DNA of 64,000 bases, taken from positions 2,790,001 to 2,854,000 of the forward strand of contig JADJRH010000011.1 in the NCBI GenBank assembly GCA_016712345.1, in the 5' to 3' direction. Positions 1 through 9,591 of this stretch are shown here, piece by piece. The translations under genes and the position numbers were made by a program. The stretch's first letter is position 1. Every line of letters begins with the position of its first letter. The notes under the pieces were generated by a model that did not search any database, was not told where the DNA came from, and was given only the letters and a program-made list of their open reading frames with translations. The stretch is from Polyangiaceae bacterium. Lineage in GTDB: Bacteria; Myxococcota_A; Polyangia; Polyangiales; Polyangiaceae.

Positions 1-1
1 G

Positions 2-1315
2 AGGGAAGCGCGACAGCCCCAACGGGCGCTCCCCCCGGTTGAAAAGGCCATTGAGGGGTTTGAGGCGTGCGGGGACCAGGCAAATCTGGCTACGGCGCTC
101 GGCGACCAGGCAAACGCGCTGATGGACCTGGGGCGCCTCGCCGAAGCGCTCGACAGCGTCGACCGGGGCATTGCGCTCGATCGCGCGCTGGGCCAGACCC
201 GGAACGAAGCTGCGGCCCTTGGACGGAAGGCTCAGATTCTCATGCTCCAGCATCGCTTTGCGGAGGCCGAAGCCGCGTCCGAAGAGGCGCTTTCCGCCGC
301 GAACAAGGCGGGCGATCCAGCGTTGGAAGGCACCACGCTCCAACATCAAGGGGCTCTGGCAAGCGAACAAGGCCGGTTCGACCTCGCCGTTCAGCGCTAC
401 CAGGCCGCTCTGGAACGCTTCCACGCAGCCTGCGACCGACCGTCCGAGATGCGAACCGCCGATGCCCTTGGCACGGCGGAAAGGGCCCGAAACCAGTTCG
501 AGGCCGCGGCGGCCTGGTACAACCGGGCCGAAGCACTGGCCACAGAGTTTGGGGCCGAGCACCAGCTTGGCGTCACTGCGCACAACCGCGGCGTTCTGTT
601 GCAGGAGATGGCGCTCCGTCTACCCATGGAATCCGCCCGAGCCTCCCTCTTGCAGCAGGCCGTGGCGAGCATCGAACGGTCCCTCGGCATTGACCGCAAG
701 CGCGGCGATGCCTTGGGGATCGCCCTATCGCTTTTCCAGCTCGGTGTGCTGCACGGCTACCTTGCCGAGCTGCACACGGCGGAACGCAATCCAAACGCGG
801 CGCACCGCGCGCTCGACACCGCCGAAGGCCATCTCCACGAAGCCCTCACCATTTTCGAGCCGCTGGATTCGCCCCATCTCGCAAAAGTCTACGCGAACCT
901 CGAAGCCATCGCCGAAGCCCGCCGAGCCCTAGCCAAGAGCGCCGGCCAAGAGCGCGACGCCCAAGCCCACCAAGACCAGGCCGCCGCATGGCGCGCCAAA
1001 AAAGAAGCCAAGGTCGCCGAGCTGGAGAAGCTCGCCGGCCCCCGCCGCCTCCCCGACAAGGTTCTCGAAGCCTTCGCCGCCGTCTGCCAAGCCATCGCCT
1101 TCAGTCGCCAGCTCGGAGCGGCCCTCTCCCTCGACGCTGCCGAAACCATCGCCTCCCTCCGCAAACAGCCCGAACCCTTCGGCGCGGTCGGCCATTTCCT
1201 GGACGCCATCGCCAAGGCCGAGCCTCCCCCGCCCCTGCCCAACACTGTTCCGGCCGAGCTTCGCGAGTTGCTGGAGCTGCTTGCGCAATCCTTCCCGCCG
1301 AAATCTGCCAAATGA
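2..1315 (+). CDS. TPR-repeat protein, 5' end outside window
   Basis: The reading frame is open from the first bases of the window, so the N-terminus is missing; about 437 residues are visible. The visible part is a chain of Ala/Leu-rich helical hairpins of about 34-40 residues with TPR-style spacing (for example LMDLGRLAEALDSVDRGIAL and YQAALERFHAACDR), ending in a charged Ala/Glu/Lys-rich segment that may be coiled coil. No enzymatic motif is seen. The stop codon overlaps the start of the next gene (ATGA), so the two are probably translationally coupled. TPR proteins next to CHAT proteases usually act as sensors or scaffolds; that role is inferred from context only. Confidence 0.8.
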   Translation, partial: REARQPQRALPPVEKAIEGFEACGDQANLATALGDQANALMDLGRLAEALDSVDRGIALDRALGQTRNEAAALGRKAQILMLQHRFAEAEAASEEALSAANKAGDPALEGTTLQHQGALASEQGRFDLAVQRYQAALERFHAACDRPSEMRTADALGTAERARNQFEAAAAWYNRAEALATEFGAEHQLGVTAHNRGVLLQEMALRLPMESARASLLQQAVASIERSLGIDRKRGDALGIALSLFQLGVLHGYLAELHTAERNPNAAHRALDTAEGHLHEALTIFEPLDSPHLAKVYANLEAIAEARRALAKSAGQERDAQAHQDQAAAWRAKKEAKVAELEKLAGPRRLPDKVLEAFAAVCQAIAFSRQLGAALSLDAAETIASLRKQPEPFGAVGHFLDAIAKAEPPPPLPNTVPAELRELLELLAQSFPPKSAK

Positions 1316-4300
1316 ACGACGAGTTCAATAAACAATCCTGGCCCTATAGCGATGAAGCGTCCCTCCGCAGCTTCGCCTTGAGAATCGCGTTCGAAAACGA
1401 GGTGAGCGCGACGCCTTTGGGGCACCGTACCTATGAGATGCGCCAAGAAGCGCGCCTGCTCCACGGAGATGGCAAGGAAGAAGAGGCGTTTGCGCTGTTC
1501 GAGCGCGCCGCAGCGCTCCATACGCCCGACGACACGAGCGCAGCGGCGGCCATGTGCTGGTACGACCTTGCAGAAACCTATACACGCCGCCGCGACGGAA
1601 TCCGATTTGCAAACCTTCGCTCGGCAGAGTCCCTCTATCGACGTGCGCTTTCGTGTCCCGCGGTTGAACGGGATCTGCACCGCTCTGCAAAAGTGCGCAA
1701 CGCCCTCGCATCCTGTCTGCGGCATCTCGCAGCGGAGCGGCACAATGATGGTGGGCGCAAGGAGCTTCTGTCGGAGTCGTCGAAACTGTTCAAAAAAGCG
1801 ATCGACCTCGCGCGGCAATGTGGCGAGGTCGAGATGGAATCTTTGGCCGGCTACCTCCACAACTACGGAAACCTCCAAGCGCAACGTGGCAAGCTCGACG
1901 CGGCTATCAAGCTGTTCGACGACGCCGGCAAGCACGCGCGACGGGTGCTCAGGGAGGTCACAGCGGGCGATCTCGCCCACCTTCGGTCGCAGATTCTCGT
2001 TCACGGGGCCGAGGCCCGCACGCGCCGCTCGGCGGCAGGGGACTATGAGCGGGCAGCCTCCGGTCTCCGCGAAGCCATTGCAATTGGTCATCCGAAGCTG
2101 CTTGATCGCGCGCATCTGGCGCTTGTCGACACACTGCGGAAGATGGGCCCAGCGTACCGAGAGGCCGCCGTCAGAGCGCTGCAACAGGTACGTTATGATC
2201 GTCTGGATCCGTTGCTTCGCCCACAGTGGGTTTCCGCTCATGAAAACGCGGGGCTGGACACGGAGGCACTGCGCGTCCTTCACCTCGAGATCCACCGTAT
2301 CATGCACGACCGGCAGGGCACGTTGGCCGATCACACCGCCGACACAATGGCTGTCGATGCGCAACGTTCTGCACATTGGGCGGCGCGCATCGAAGCCAAG
2401 CAGGGCAATCCACTGAACGCATTCATTACGCTTGAATATAGCGCGGCGCCAAGGTTCGCGGAGGCTGTTGGGCACTATTGCGAACGCGCAGATCGGCCGG
2501 CTTCGCGGGCTCTTCATGAAGAAACTGCGATCGTGGGGTCAGCCGCATCGTTGCTTGATCAAACGGCCGATTGGTTGGCGATTGCTCCTCCAGAGGCACG
2601 AAGGGGGGCTCTGCAGATCCCCAATAACATTGCGACCACGGTGGACACATTCGAACGGCCAGCGGACGCGCGAATGCGGCTGCGCCTTGATGCCCTCCAA
2701 AAGGAAGCCTTCGAGCGAGCGCGTCACCACGCTGATCCCGCCGGCGCGCTGAAACAAGAGGCTCAGAAGCTGAAAAAGCGCGCCATGAAGCTGGGCGATC
2801 AGCTGCATGCGATGGCGCCGGAACTCAACCAGCCCAAACCTTGGCTCGGCAAACTGAACCGGACTGTGCTTATCAAGCTCCTGAAGGAGCACCCGGGATA
2901 TGCCCTGATCCACCTCAGCATAGTGGAGGATCTTCTCGTCGTTGCGGTCTGGCTCGAAGGCGACGAGCTTGTCGCAAAGGCCCACCGCACGCACGTCCCG
3001 CGCGACCTTTTCTCGGCCCTCGCTCGCGATCGACGCGATGACGCCAATCTGACCGCGATTCAACATCAGCTTTCAGCGATCGATCTCTCGTCGGCGCTTC
3101 CCCCCGACCCCATGGAGCATGGTGTTCTTCTCCCCTCTTTTGTCGCCTCGTTCCTCCCCCTCGCTGCTCTCGGACCTCCGGGGAAGACTTTGCTTGATCG
3201 ATTTCATGCGCTCTCTTGGATGCCCTGCCTTTCTCCGTTGTTCGAGCGACAACCCCCTTGTCCACCGAGAAATGGCACAGTCTCAATTGCCCCCGGTGGG
3301 ACAGATTACCACGATATTGCGCTCTCCACAATTGGGGTACCTCATGAAGCTCAGCTCATCGGCGACTCCGCGACAGTTCCAAACGTTCTCGATGCCGCGT
3401 GCACTGCCGACGTTATGTGTTTTTTCGCCCACGGAAAGCACAAGGGGAAACTAGGTCCCGAACTCGACCTCGCCGGAGGCAAGCTTGAGCGCTCCCACCT
3501 TCTCTCGCGCTGGATTGGCATGGAGCGCGTAGAGCTGTGGGCGTGCTCTTCGGGGGTGAACCTGCCATACGATCCTCTCACACCGCCGGTCGATGAGGCG
3601 TTTGGCCTGGACTACGAGATCCTGCGAGTGGGAGTCCGAAGCGCCATCGGAACCCTCTGGCCCGTGTCGGACCTGGAGACAGCGGTACTCGTAGCGCGCT
3701 ATCGGTTGGAGCTGAACCGCGGAAAAAGCGCGCCGCGAGCCCTTGCCGATGCCCAACGAGCCGTTCGCGACAACCCAGCCGAAGTCCTGCGCAGCCTGGA
3801 TCCGAAGGCGCGTCCAGTCGAAACGAACGGTCTTTCATCGGATCGCCCAAAGTCTGCTCATCCACGCTCGCTGTTCGCCACTCCCCTCTCCTGGGGCGGA
3901 TTCCGATTCTGCGGGGTGGCAGAGAAGCGCCCCCTCCGCGCATGGACCGCCGAGGACGAGCGTGAGCTGACCCCCGAAGAAACGGCCAAGCTGGACGAGA
4001 TTCTGTCGGAAGAAGAGCCCAAACGCATTTCACTCGATGATTGGCAGAACGCCCAGCTCGCCGAGGCGGCCGACCCGAAGCTCCAGGGCTCACCATCCCC
4101 GGAGCGCGCGATACGCGTGGCGCGGCTCTATCGGGATCGCCTGTTTTCTTCCCGCGCGCACAATCTCCTTTCGGGGCTTGCCTGGCTTCACGAGGCCATG
4201 GCTGCCGGGCGCGCTTCCGAATCGGCCGAAACTCCTGGCGAAGCGCGACAACGGCTGGCGTTAGAAGCAGCATGGCTTTGGCTAGATCTCGCCCGTGGAG

Positions 4301-6774
4301 AGCGGCTGTCTTGGCTAGATTGGATTCTGCTCCCGCAAGATCCGATCGCAGCGGAACGCGCCCACGCCCTGATTGAAACCCTCGCTGATAGTCCACACGT
4401 GCGGGCCCTTCGCGCGTGGCTCCACTTACTTCGTGCGCCGATCACCAATCCAAAACAATTCGAGTTGACAGCAAGAGCGGCCTGGATCCAGATGAGCCCA
4501 GTCCTGAAAGCACACCCCGAAGGCCATGACGGGGTCCGTACGTGGACGGCTGCATGCGAGCTTGCGCTCGTCATGAAAGAAACCGCCCCGGAGGTCGTCG
4601 CTGAATGTCTCGAACGCGTGCGGGAACTGCCCAAAATGACTGCTGGTGAGATGGCCGAGATCGTCCCCTACGCGCGACTCAATAGCGCAATAGCGTTGCT
4701 CGCGGCAAACGAACAAGGCTCCGGAAGCGGCGATGACATAGACGAAATGCGCCAGCCTGATGCCCATAATCTGCCAGCCTTCGAATGTGTTCGCCAGGGA
4801 CTGAACGCGTGGATTGCTTTGTGGCACGCTCCGCTCGCACAGCAGCCCGAGCACCTCTCATTCGCCAACAAGTACTTCGACCATGTCGAAGGGATGCATT
4901 GGGGCTACCCTGACGATAACCGTTTGCCCCTTATCGCTTCATCTGGAACGCTAGGAGCGGCGTATCGGCAGGTTCTGGGGACGTGGACGGAACAGGTGAG
5001 TCGCTCGGTAGGTGCGAACAACATGGCTATTCACGTGATGGCCAGTCTCCAGCCGGCGACGGACTTGCGCCTCGCGGCAATAGCACGTTGGAGTCGACTG
5101 TGCGGTCACATCGGAGAGCAGGCAGGTGACCGTCTAGGTCGTCTCGCGCTCTTTCTCCGCGATCGGGAGACGCTCTTTGAGCGGCTCGAAGAAGCAGCTC
5201 TATTGCCGGACTACGCGCTGCTCGCTCAAGATCCCGAGCACCCTCAGTGGAGACCTTCGAGGCTGGATCCGTTCGCGCGACCGGTGAGATTCCTCCAGAG
5301 TGGCACGACCACCGACGATCTGGTCCCGTGGTTTTTGGGCGAATCCTGCAAGGACGCGCCGCCCGGACCACCAGACGCGCGCACGGCGGCGTTCTCGGCG
5401 GTTCGAAAAGCGGAGCTACTGACAAGCGCTTTGTCCACGATGTGGAATGACGTCTGTGAGGTGGGCGAAAAGCGACGCATCGCGAACATTGACGCGAGTC
5501 CCGTGTCGTTTCCTAAGCTCTTCGATACCGGCATTCGGCTCGCCGATCGGGAAGACATCCTACGGCGTATTCCTCCCCGGTGGGTTGTCATTACGCTTTC
5601 GATAGGCACGGGTGGCCGGCTGGTTGTCGCCTCGGTGAGGCGCAACAAGGCCGAGCTTTTGCAGAATATCTACGCGACCGACGGGCCCGACGGAGCCAAG
5701 ACTCGACACGCTCTCGCACGGCTGCATTGTGCTCGCACGCCGGGAGAGCGACGGACACTATGGACAACCATTGAGGAAGTTCTCTCGCCCGCCCTGTCGG
5801 ACGCACTTCCGCCGGCAATCGAGCGTGAGGCGCCGGTCGTTGCAATCGTTGCCCCGGGAAGCCTTCGTTCGGTGCCCTACGTTGGGGTCAGGGTCCGGGG
5901 GCGTCCTCTGTTCGAGTTTGCGGCGGGGGTGCTTCACGTCCCGTCGATAGGCGTCGAGCCCCGGGCCGAAGGCGGAAACCGCGAGGCTTGTGCATTCGGT
6001 AAAGACCCGGCGGAGGGGGATACAACGTTCGGCGAGGCCGTTGTAGAGACGCTTCGACGTTGGTTCGAGCCCAGTGTGATCCGGCCACCGCGTGAAGTGA
6101 CGACCGACATCATTGAGGCTGGCCAAATCGAGGCACTTGCACCGCAGCTCGGCGCGCTCCGTCTCTACGGCTCGGAAAGTTCCGAGGCGCTGAGCCCAGT
6201 CCTCGCGGCGCTCAACATTGGCGGTCGACGCAAGTTCAGCGACCAGAACACACGCGGGACATTCTTGCCTCGCTGCGAGGTCGTGGAGCTGTGGGCCGAC
6301 ACGGCGGGCGCTGGGCCTGCAATGAATGCTCTCCGGGACGATCGCGATAGGATCCCAGGGCTCGCTCGGTCCTTTTTGCTGTCCGGCGCGGCCCATGTCG
6401 TGGATCTGGCGTGGCCTATCCCGGATATTGTGAAAGCCCTCCTCTGCGAGCGCTTCGGCGCGCTGCGCAAGATCGCTCGCGAACGCCCGCCCGTGGTCCT
6501 TGCGGCCGCCACAATGGAGATCGCCAAGTGCCTTGGTGATCTCCATGCTGCTGCGCCAGCGCTGTCCTCGATTCGCGACGTTCTGGGATGGCTGGATGAA
6601 GCCCGCCGGGCGCGAGCGCGCGATCTTGGGTTGGATGCGGCGTGGGTGATTCGGTTCGCCGATCGCGCTGATGCGCCAAGTATCCGTGATCGGACGCTCA
6701 CGGGGCTTCTCGACGAACTCACGGACCCCACCCACCTCGCGGCCGTACGGTGTTGGGGTTGGCTTTGCCCGTGA
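1312..6774 (+). CDS. Giant CHAT-domain (caspase-like) protein with a second degenerate CHAT domain
   Basis: 1820 residues. I chose the ATG that overlaps the upstream stop (ATGA); the frame is open further upstream but that part lies over the TPR gene. Residues 1-500 are TPR-like helices. A CHAT (caspase/HetF-like cysteine protease) domain covers about 560-860, with the catalytic His in FFAHGKHKG (about H707), Cys in LWACSSG (about C745) and the typical tail GVRSAIGTLWPVSD. A helical region follows. Residues about 1420-1760 look like a second CHAT fold, but the His position reads LRLYGSESSE and the Cys position reads VVELWADTAG, so this copy should be inactive. CHAT proteases act as cytoplasmic effectors that cleave partner proteins in bacterial immunity. 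The partner here would be the TPR protein or the kinase encoded next to it, by inference. No transmembrane segment is seen. Confidence 0.85.
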   Translation: MNDEFNKQSWPYSDEASLRSFALRIAFENEVSATPLGHRTYEMRQEARLLHGDGKEEEAFALFERAAALHTPDDTSAAAAMCWYDLAETYTRRRDGIRFANLRSAESLYRRALSCPAVERDLHRSAKVRNALASCLRHLAAERHNDGGRKELLSESSKLFKKAIDLARQCGEVEMESLAGYLHNYGNLQAQRGKLDAAIKLFDDAGKHARRVLREVTAGDLAHLRSQILVHGAEARTRRSAAGDYERAASGLREAIAIGHPKLLDRAHLALVDTLRKMGPAYREAAVRALQQVRYDRLDPLLRPQWVSAHENAGLDTEALRVLHLEIHRIMHDRQGTLADHTADTMAVDAQRSAHWAARIEAKQGNPLNAFITLEYSAAPRFAEAVGHYCERADRPASRALHEETAIVGSAASLLDQTADWLAIAPPEARRGALQIPNNIATTVDTFERPADARMRLRLDALQKEAFERARHHADPAGALKQEAQKLKKRAMKLGDQLHAMAPELNQPKPWLGKLNRTVLIKLLKEHPGYALIHLSIVEDLLVVAVWLEGDELVAKAHRTHVPRDLFSALARDRRDDANLTAIQHQLSAIDLSSALPPDPMEHGVLLPSFVASFLPLAALGPPGKTLLDRFHALSWMPCLSPLFERQPPCPPRNGTVSIAPGGTDYHDIALSTIGVPHEAQLIGDSATVPNVLDAACTADVMCFFAHGKHKGKLGPELDLAGGKLERSHLLSRWIGMERVELWACSSGVNLPYDPLTPPVDEAFGLDYEILRVGVRSAIGTLWPVSDLETAVLVARYRLELNRGKSAPRALADAQRAVRDNPAEVLRSLDPKARPVETNGLSSDRPKSAHPRSLFATPLSWGGFRFCGVAEKRPLRAWTAEDERELTPEETAKLDEILSEEEPKRISLDDWQNAQLAEAADPKLQGSPSPERAIRVARLYRDRLFSSRAHNLLSGLAWLHEAMAAGRASESAETPGEARQRLALEAAWLWLDLARGERLSWLDWILLPQDPIAAERAHALIETLADSPHVRALRAWLHLLRAPITNPKQFELTARAAWIQMSPVLKAHPEGHDGVRTWTAACELALVMKETAPEVVAECLERVRELPKMTAGEMAEIVPYARLNSAIALLAANEQGSGSGDDIDEMRQPDAHNLPAFECVRQGLNAWIALWHAPLAQQPEHLSFANKYFDHVEGMHWGYPDDNRLPLIASSGTLGAAYRQVLGTWTEQVSRSVGANNMAIHVMASLQPATDLRLAAIARWSRLCGHIGEQAGDRLGRLALFLRDRETLFERLEEAALLPDYALLAQDPEHPQWRPSRLDPFARPVRFLQSGTTTDDLVPWFLGESCKDAPPGPPDARTAAFSAVRKAELLTSALSTMWNDVCEVGEKRRIANIDASPVSFPKLFDTGIRLADREDILRRIPPRWVVITLSIGTGGRLVVASVRRNKAELLQNIYATDGPDGAKTRHALARLHCARTPGERRTLWTTIEEVLSPALSDALPPAIEREAPVVAIVAPGSLRSVPYVGVRVRGRPLFEFAAGVLHVPSIGVEPRAEGGNREACAFGKDPAEGDTTFGEAVVETLRRWFEPSVIRPPREVTTDIIEAGQIEALAPQLGALRLYGSESSEALSPVLAALNIGGRRKFSDQNTRGTFLPRCEVVELWADTAGAGPAMNALRDDRDRIPGLARSFLLSGAAHVVDLAWPIPDIVKALLCERFGALRKIARERPPVVLAAATMEIAKCLGDLHAAAPALSSIRDVLGWLDEARRARARDLGLDAAWVIRFADRADAPSIRDRTLTGLLDELTDPTHLAAVRCWGWLCP

Positions 6775-6865
6775 AAGCGTTCACTGTTGCGCGAGACAGT
6801 CGATTATGCGATCTACCGCACTCGAACGCGCGGACGACGCTGAGCGAACCAGCTGGAGAACCATC

Positions 6866-8074
6866 GTGGACCCAAAGGTAAAGTGCTTGGAGTGCAATGC
6901 GGAGCAAAATGCTGACGAGTGGTTTTGCCCACGCGACGGTGAGCCGTTGCTCGGTGGTCGCGCCGTCGGCGGCGAGTGGGAGATCGAAACTCGCCTCGGG
7001 CGAGGCGCCATGGGTGCCGTTTATCGCGCTCGTCATCGCGTCGATGGGCGGCTCGCCGCCATCAAGATCCTTGGTCCACGCGTGATCGAGAACAGCGCCG
7101 CCGAAGACGTTCAGCGTTTCCTTCGCGAGTCGCAGGTACGCGTGCAGCACCCGAGTTGCGTCGAAGTTCACGATGTTGGTCGTCTTCCAACCGGCAATGA
7201 CAAGCGCGTTTTCTGGTGGATGCGAATGCAGTATGTGGAGGGCGCGACACTGGAGCACGAACCGGCGCCCCTCGCCTTCGATCGGTGGCTCGCTTTCGGC
7301 ATCCAGATCTGCGAGGCGCTCGAAGCCTGCCACCAGGCGGGCGTCGTTCACCGCGATCTCAAGCCCTCCAACGTGCTTGTCGACAAAAAGACGGGGCGAC
7401 TCGCAATCACGGATTATGGGGTCGCGCGTTTTTTGGGCCATCCCGCGCTCTCGCTGCCGAATACACCTATTGGAACGCCTCTTTACATGAGCCCCGAGCA
7501 GTGGGCGGGCAGCGACATGGATGCGCGCACAGACCTCTTCGCGCTGGGCGTGCTTCTGTACGAGTGGATGGCTGGAAAGCACCCATTTTTCCCGGACACG
7601 AGCGTCGATCCAACGCTGGCGGAGATGAAGAATTGGACCACTACGCAGGATGCATTTCCGTTCACGACGCTGGATCCGAGCTGCCCCAAAGCCGCCGAAA
7701 CGCTCGTGCTGCGGTTGTTGCGCCGCGATCCGGCAGAGCGCCCCCAATCCGCGGCGGAGGTGCGCGAAGCTCTTCTCGACTTGTCCCCGGTGCAGATTCG
7801 CCTGGTCAACCACGACCTCGACATTGATGTTTCCATGCCCGTCCGTCGCACGTTCACACTGGCAGAGGTGCGCGCGATGGCACAAGAGCGCACCGACCTC
7901 CAGTGGATCGCCCGGAGAATCCTCGAAAACCCTCGAACCCACTACACATGGGAGGCGAACGGCGAACGGCTCAGCGACAGCGATACAATAGCTTCCGTTT
8001 GCGCGATCGCAAAAGACACGCGGCCGATCGAAATCTACCTGCGCGTTCACCCTGATGTGATGCTCCAAGGCTGA
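6866..8074 (+). CDS. Ser/Thr protein kinase with N-terminal zinc ribbon
   Basis: 402 residues from the GTG at 6866, chosen for the GGAG seven bases upstream and because the protein then begins at the zinc-ribbon motif (C7, C10, C21). An ATG at 6806 in the same frame is the alternative. The kinase domain spans about 38-300: P-loop LGRGAMGAV, Lys67 in AAIKIL, HRDLKPSN (about 162-169), DYG in place of DFG, and SPEQW. The final ~90 residues form a domain I do not recognise (starting near RLVNHDLDIDV). There is no membrane segment, so it should be cytoplasmic. It lies 91 bases after the CHAT gene on the same strand, so it probably belongs to that operon and may phosphorylate or be cleaved by the CHAT protein (inference). 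Confidence 0.85.
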   Translation: MDPKVKCLECNAEQNADEWFCPRDGEPLLGGRAVGGEWEIETRLGRGAMGAVYRARHRVDGRLAAIKILGPRVIENSAAEDVQRFLRESQVRVQHPSCVEVHDVGRLPTGNDKRVFWWMRMQYVEGATLEHEPAPLAFDRWLAFGIQICEALEACHQAGVVHRDLKPSNVLVDKKTGRLAITDYGVARFLGHPALSLPNTPIGTPLYMSPEQWAGSDMDARTDLFALGVLLYEWMAGKHPFFPDTSVDPTLAEMKNWTTTQDAFPFTTLDPSCPKAAETLVLRLLRRDPAERPQSAAEVREALLDLSPVQIRLVNHDLDIDVSMPVRRTFTLAEVRAMAQERTDLQWIARRILENPRTHYTWEANGERLSDSDTIASVCAIAKDTRPIEIYLRVHPDVMLQG

Positions 8075-8092
8075 CCGTTGCCGATGGATGCT

Positions 8093-8692
8093 TCAAGCTT
8101 GGGCGCGCTGCAAGCGAAGAATGCCAACGCCGTCGATTCCTCCATCGCCCGCACGTCCAAGAACGCGCACTTCCACGAATCCGCTTTCGCGCAAGATTCG
8201 TTGGCAAAGACGCTCGAAGGCGGCCGGAGGCATCCCAAGCAACTTCACCATAGTACGCTGGCGCCAGGTCGCCACGGCCTCTGGTGTTTCCAGCGAGTCA
8301 ACCGGCTCGAACGAGGGTGCGCCTGGAGTCGCTTTCAGCGATGCATTTCGCTGAGGTGCAGGGGACGGTTCGGGGATCCGTCGTGGTCCGTAGCTCTCGC
8401 GCACTTGCTCTACCACACGCGCAGGGTCTACCTTATCGCTCATGCCTTTCTTGGTGAGCGCCCAGACGCCACGTTCGCTGTTCTCCAGGAAGCCGGCCTT
8501 TTTGAGATAAGTCCGCGCCCACGCCATCCGGTATCCAACCTCCGTTTGGTTTCCGCGGTCGGATTCGTGAAGCACGGATAGTGCTGCGATGCGACTTACC
8601 GAATTGACCAACTCGCTCGATCGGCAACGTATCCCGCACCCGGCGGATGCTTGTAGCAACAAGGCGGCGATGGCGCCCGAGGAGACGGTCAT
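8093..8692 (-). pseudogene. Mrr-type restriction endonuclease, truncated at the C-terminus
   Basis: 199 residues. The middle matches the Mrr N-terminal winged helix (MAWARTYLKKAGFLE ... WALTKKG). The C-terminal part starts the Mrr catalytic (PD-(D/E)XK) domain: FERLCQRILRESGF, then GDGGIDGVGIL, which carries the first Asp. The chain stops a few residues later, so the QxK half of the active site found in Mrr proteins is missing. The N-terminus also lacks the usual first helices. The convergent kinase gene ends 18 bases away and no continuation exists in another frame. Its ATG overlaps the stop of the upstream lipoprotein gene (ATGA). It should be catalytically dead; residual DNA binding through the winged helix is possible. 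Confidence 0.75.
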
Positions 8693-9363
8693 TTGGGGGC
8701 TGCGGAGATATCTATCAGTAGAGCGTTCACGGAGTGCGCGGGATCGGTTAGCCGTTGTTGACCTGGCCGCAAGAACTCGATATCCCAGCTTGCGATCGGA
8801 TCGTCGGCAGCGAGATCCTTGTCAACGATAGAGACAGACAAGTGATCGCCGCGGTTGATGGTCACTTGCCCCGATTCTCGCCAATTGGGCGAGGTAGTGT
8901 CCTGCAACTTTGAACTGCGAACGGTGCCACTGCCGGCTCCCCGTACGGTAACGGTGACAACCGGATCTGGGGGACCATTGCCGACGTCCCACCCCCGTCC
9001 GTCCGGTTTGGAAGGCGCGATATCGGCGGAAATGATGGTAATTGTATAAGGTTGAGCGCCCACGCTCACCGGCGCATCGTTCACCGGTCGCGGGGTCGCA
9101 ACGGGCGGTGTGGGTTGTTCAGGCTGTTGAGGCGTAGGGCTTGGATCCGGCACAAGCGCTTGAGGGCCCGTGGCACGAGGAGATGCCTTTGCACATGCAC
9201 ACGCCTCCCATCGTGAGCCGTCATCGGCGCATGACTGGGCACCATGAGCACCGTCCGTGCAAAGGCACTGTTGAGTTGCTCCCGCATCGCATACCGGTTC
9301 TTTCGAACAACCGCCCAGTGCGCCGAGGGCAAGACCGAGAATACCAAGAGTAGATAGCCGCAT
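8689..9363 (-). CDS. Lipoprotein with Cys-rich segment and C2-like domain
   Basis: 224 residues, ATG with GGAG eight bases upstream. A lipoprotein signal ends in LGALGGC (Cys19). Residues 20-60 are Cys-rich (the C-x-C-x-DG / W-x-x-C-x-C pattern common in myxobacterial secreted proteins), followed by a Pro-rich linker. Residues about 105-215 resemble a C2 domain: short beta strands around TIISADI, DPVVTVTVRG, SPNWRES and LSVSIVDKD, with several Asp residues in loops that could bind calcium. It is probably anchored in the outer membrane or facing the periplasm. It overlaps the Mrr remnant downstream by four bases, which may be accidental. The precise function is unknown. Confidence 0.75.
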   Translation of the reverse strand: MRLSTLGILGLALGALGGCSKEPVCDAGATQQCLCTDGAHGAQSCADDGSRWEACACAKASPRATGPQALVPDPSPTPQQPEQPTPPVATPRPVNDAPVSVGAQPYTITIISADIAPSKPDGRGWDVGNGPPDPVVTVTVRGAGSGTVRSSKLQDTTSPNWRESGQVTINRGDHLSVSIVDKDLAADDPIASWDIEFLRPGQQRLTDPAHSVNALLIDISAAPK

Positions 9364-9591
9364 TCATGTGCTCCAGAGAAAAATGCCTTGAACTAAGCTA
9401 CGAGAGCGCGCCCGATGGTCGCAAATGGGAAGTTGGCTTCATGAGATTATCGCCGCGCGCATCCCAGCGACCCAAGTGAGTTGGCCTATCGATGTCGTGA
9501 AGTCATGGATGGTGGGCATGATACCCCAGTCTGCCGGAGTGTACACTGAGCACCGCATCCACTGCATGATCCGACGAGGCCAGCATTGCCT

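Noticed and set aside
988..1311. 108-residue upstream extension of the CHAT protein
   Set aside because: It overlaps the TPR gene in another frame and is Arg/Pro-rich; the ATGA-coupled start at 1312 is better.
889..2517. Long minus-strand frame (over 500 codons) opposite the TPR and CHAT genes
   Set aside because: Composition is Arg/Cys-rich with no family motif, and it lies opposite two convincing genes; an artefact of high GC.
6719..8068. Minus-strand frame of about 450 codons opposite the kinase gene
   Set aside because: The plus-strand kinase motifs are clear; the antisense translation has none.
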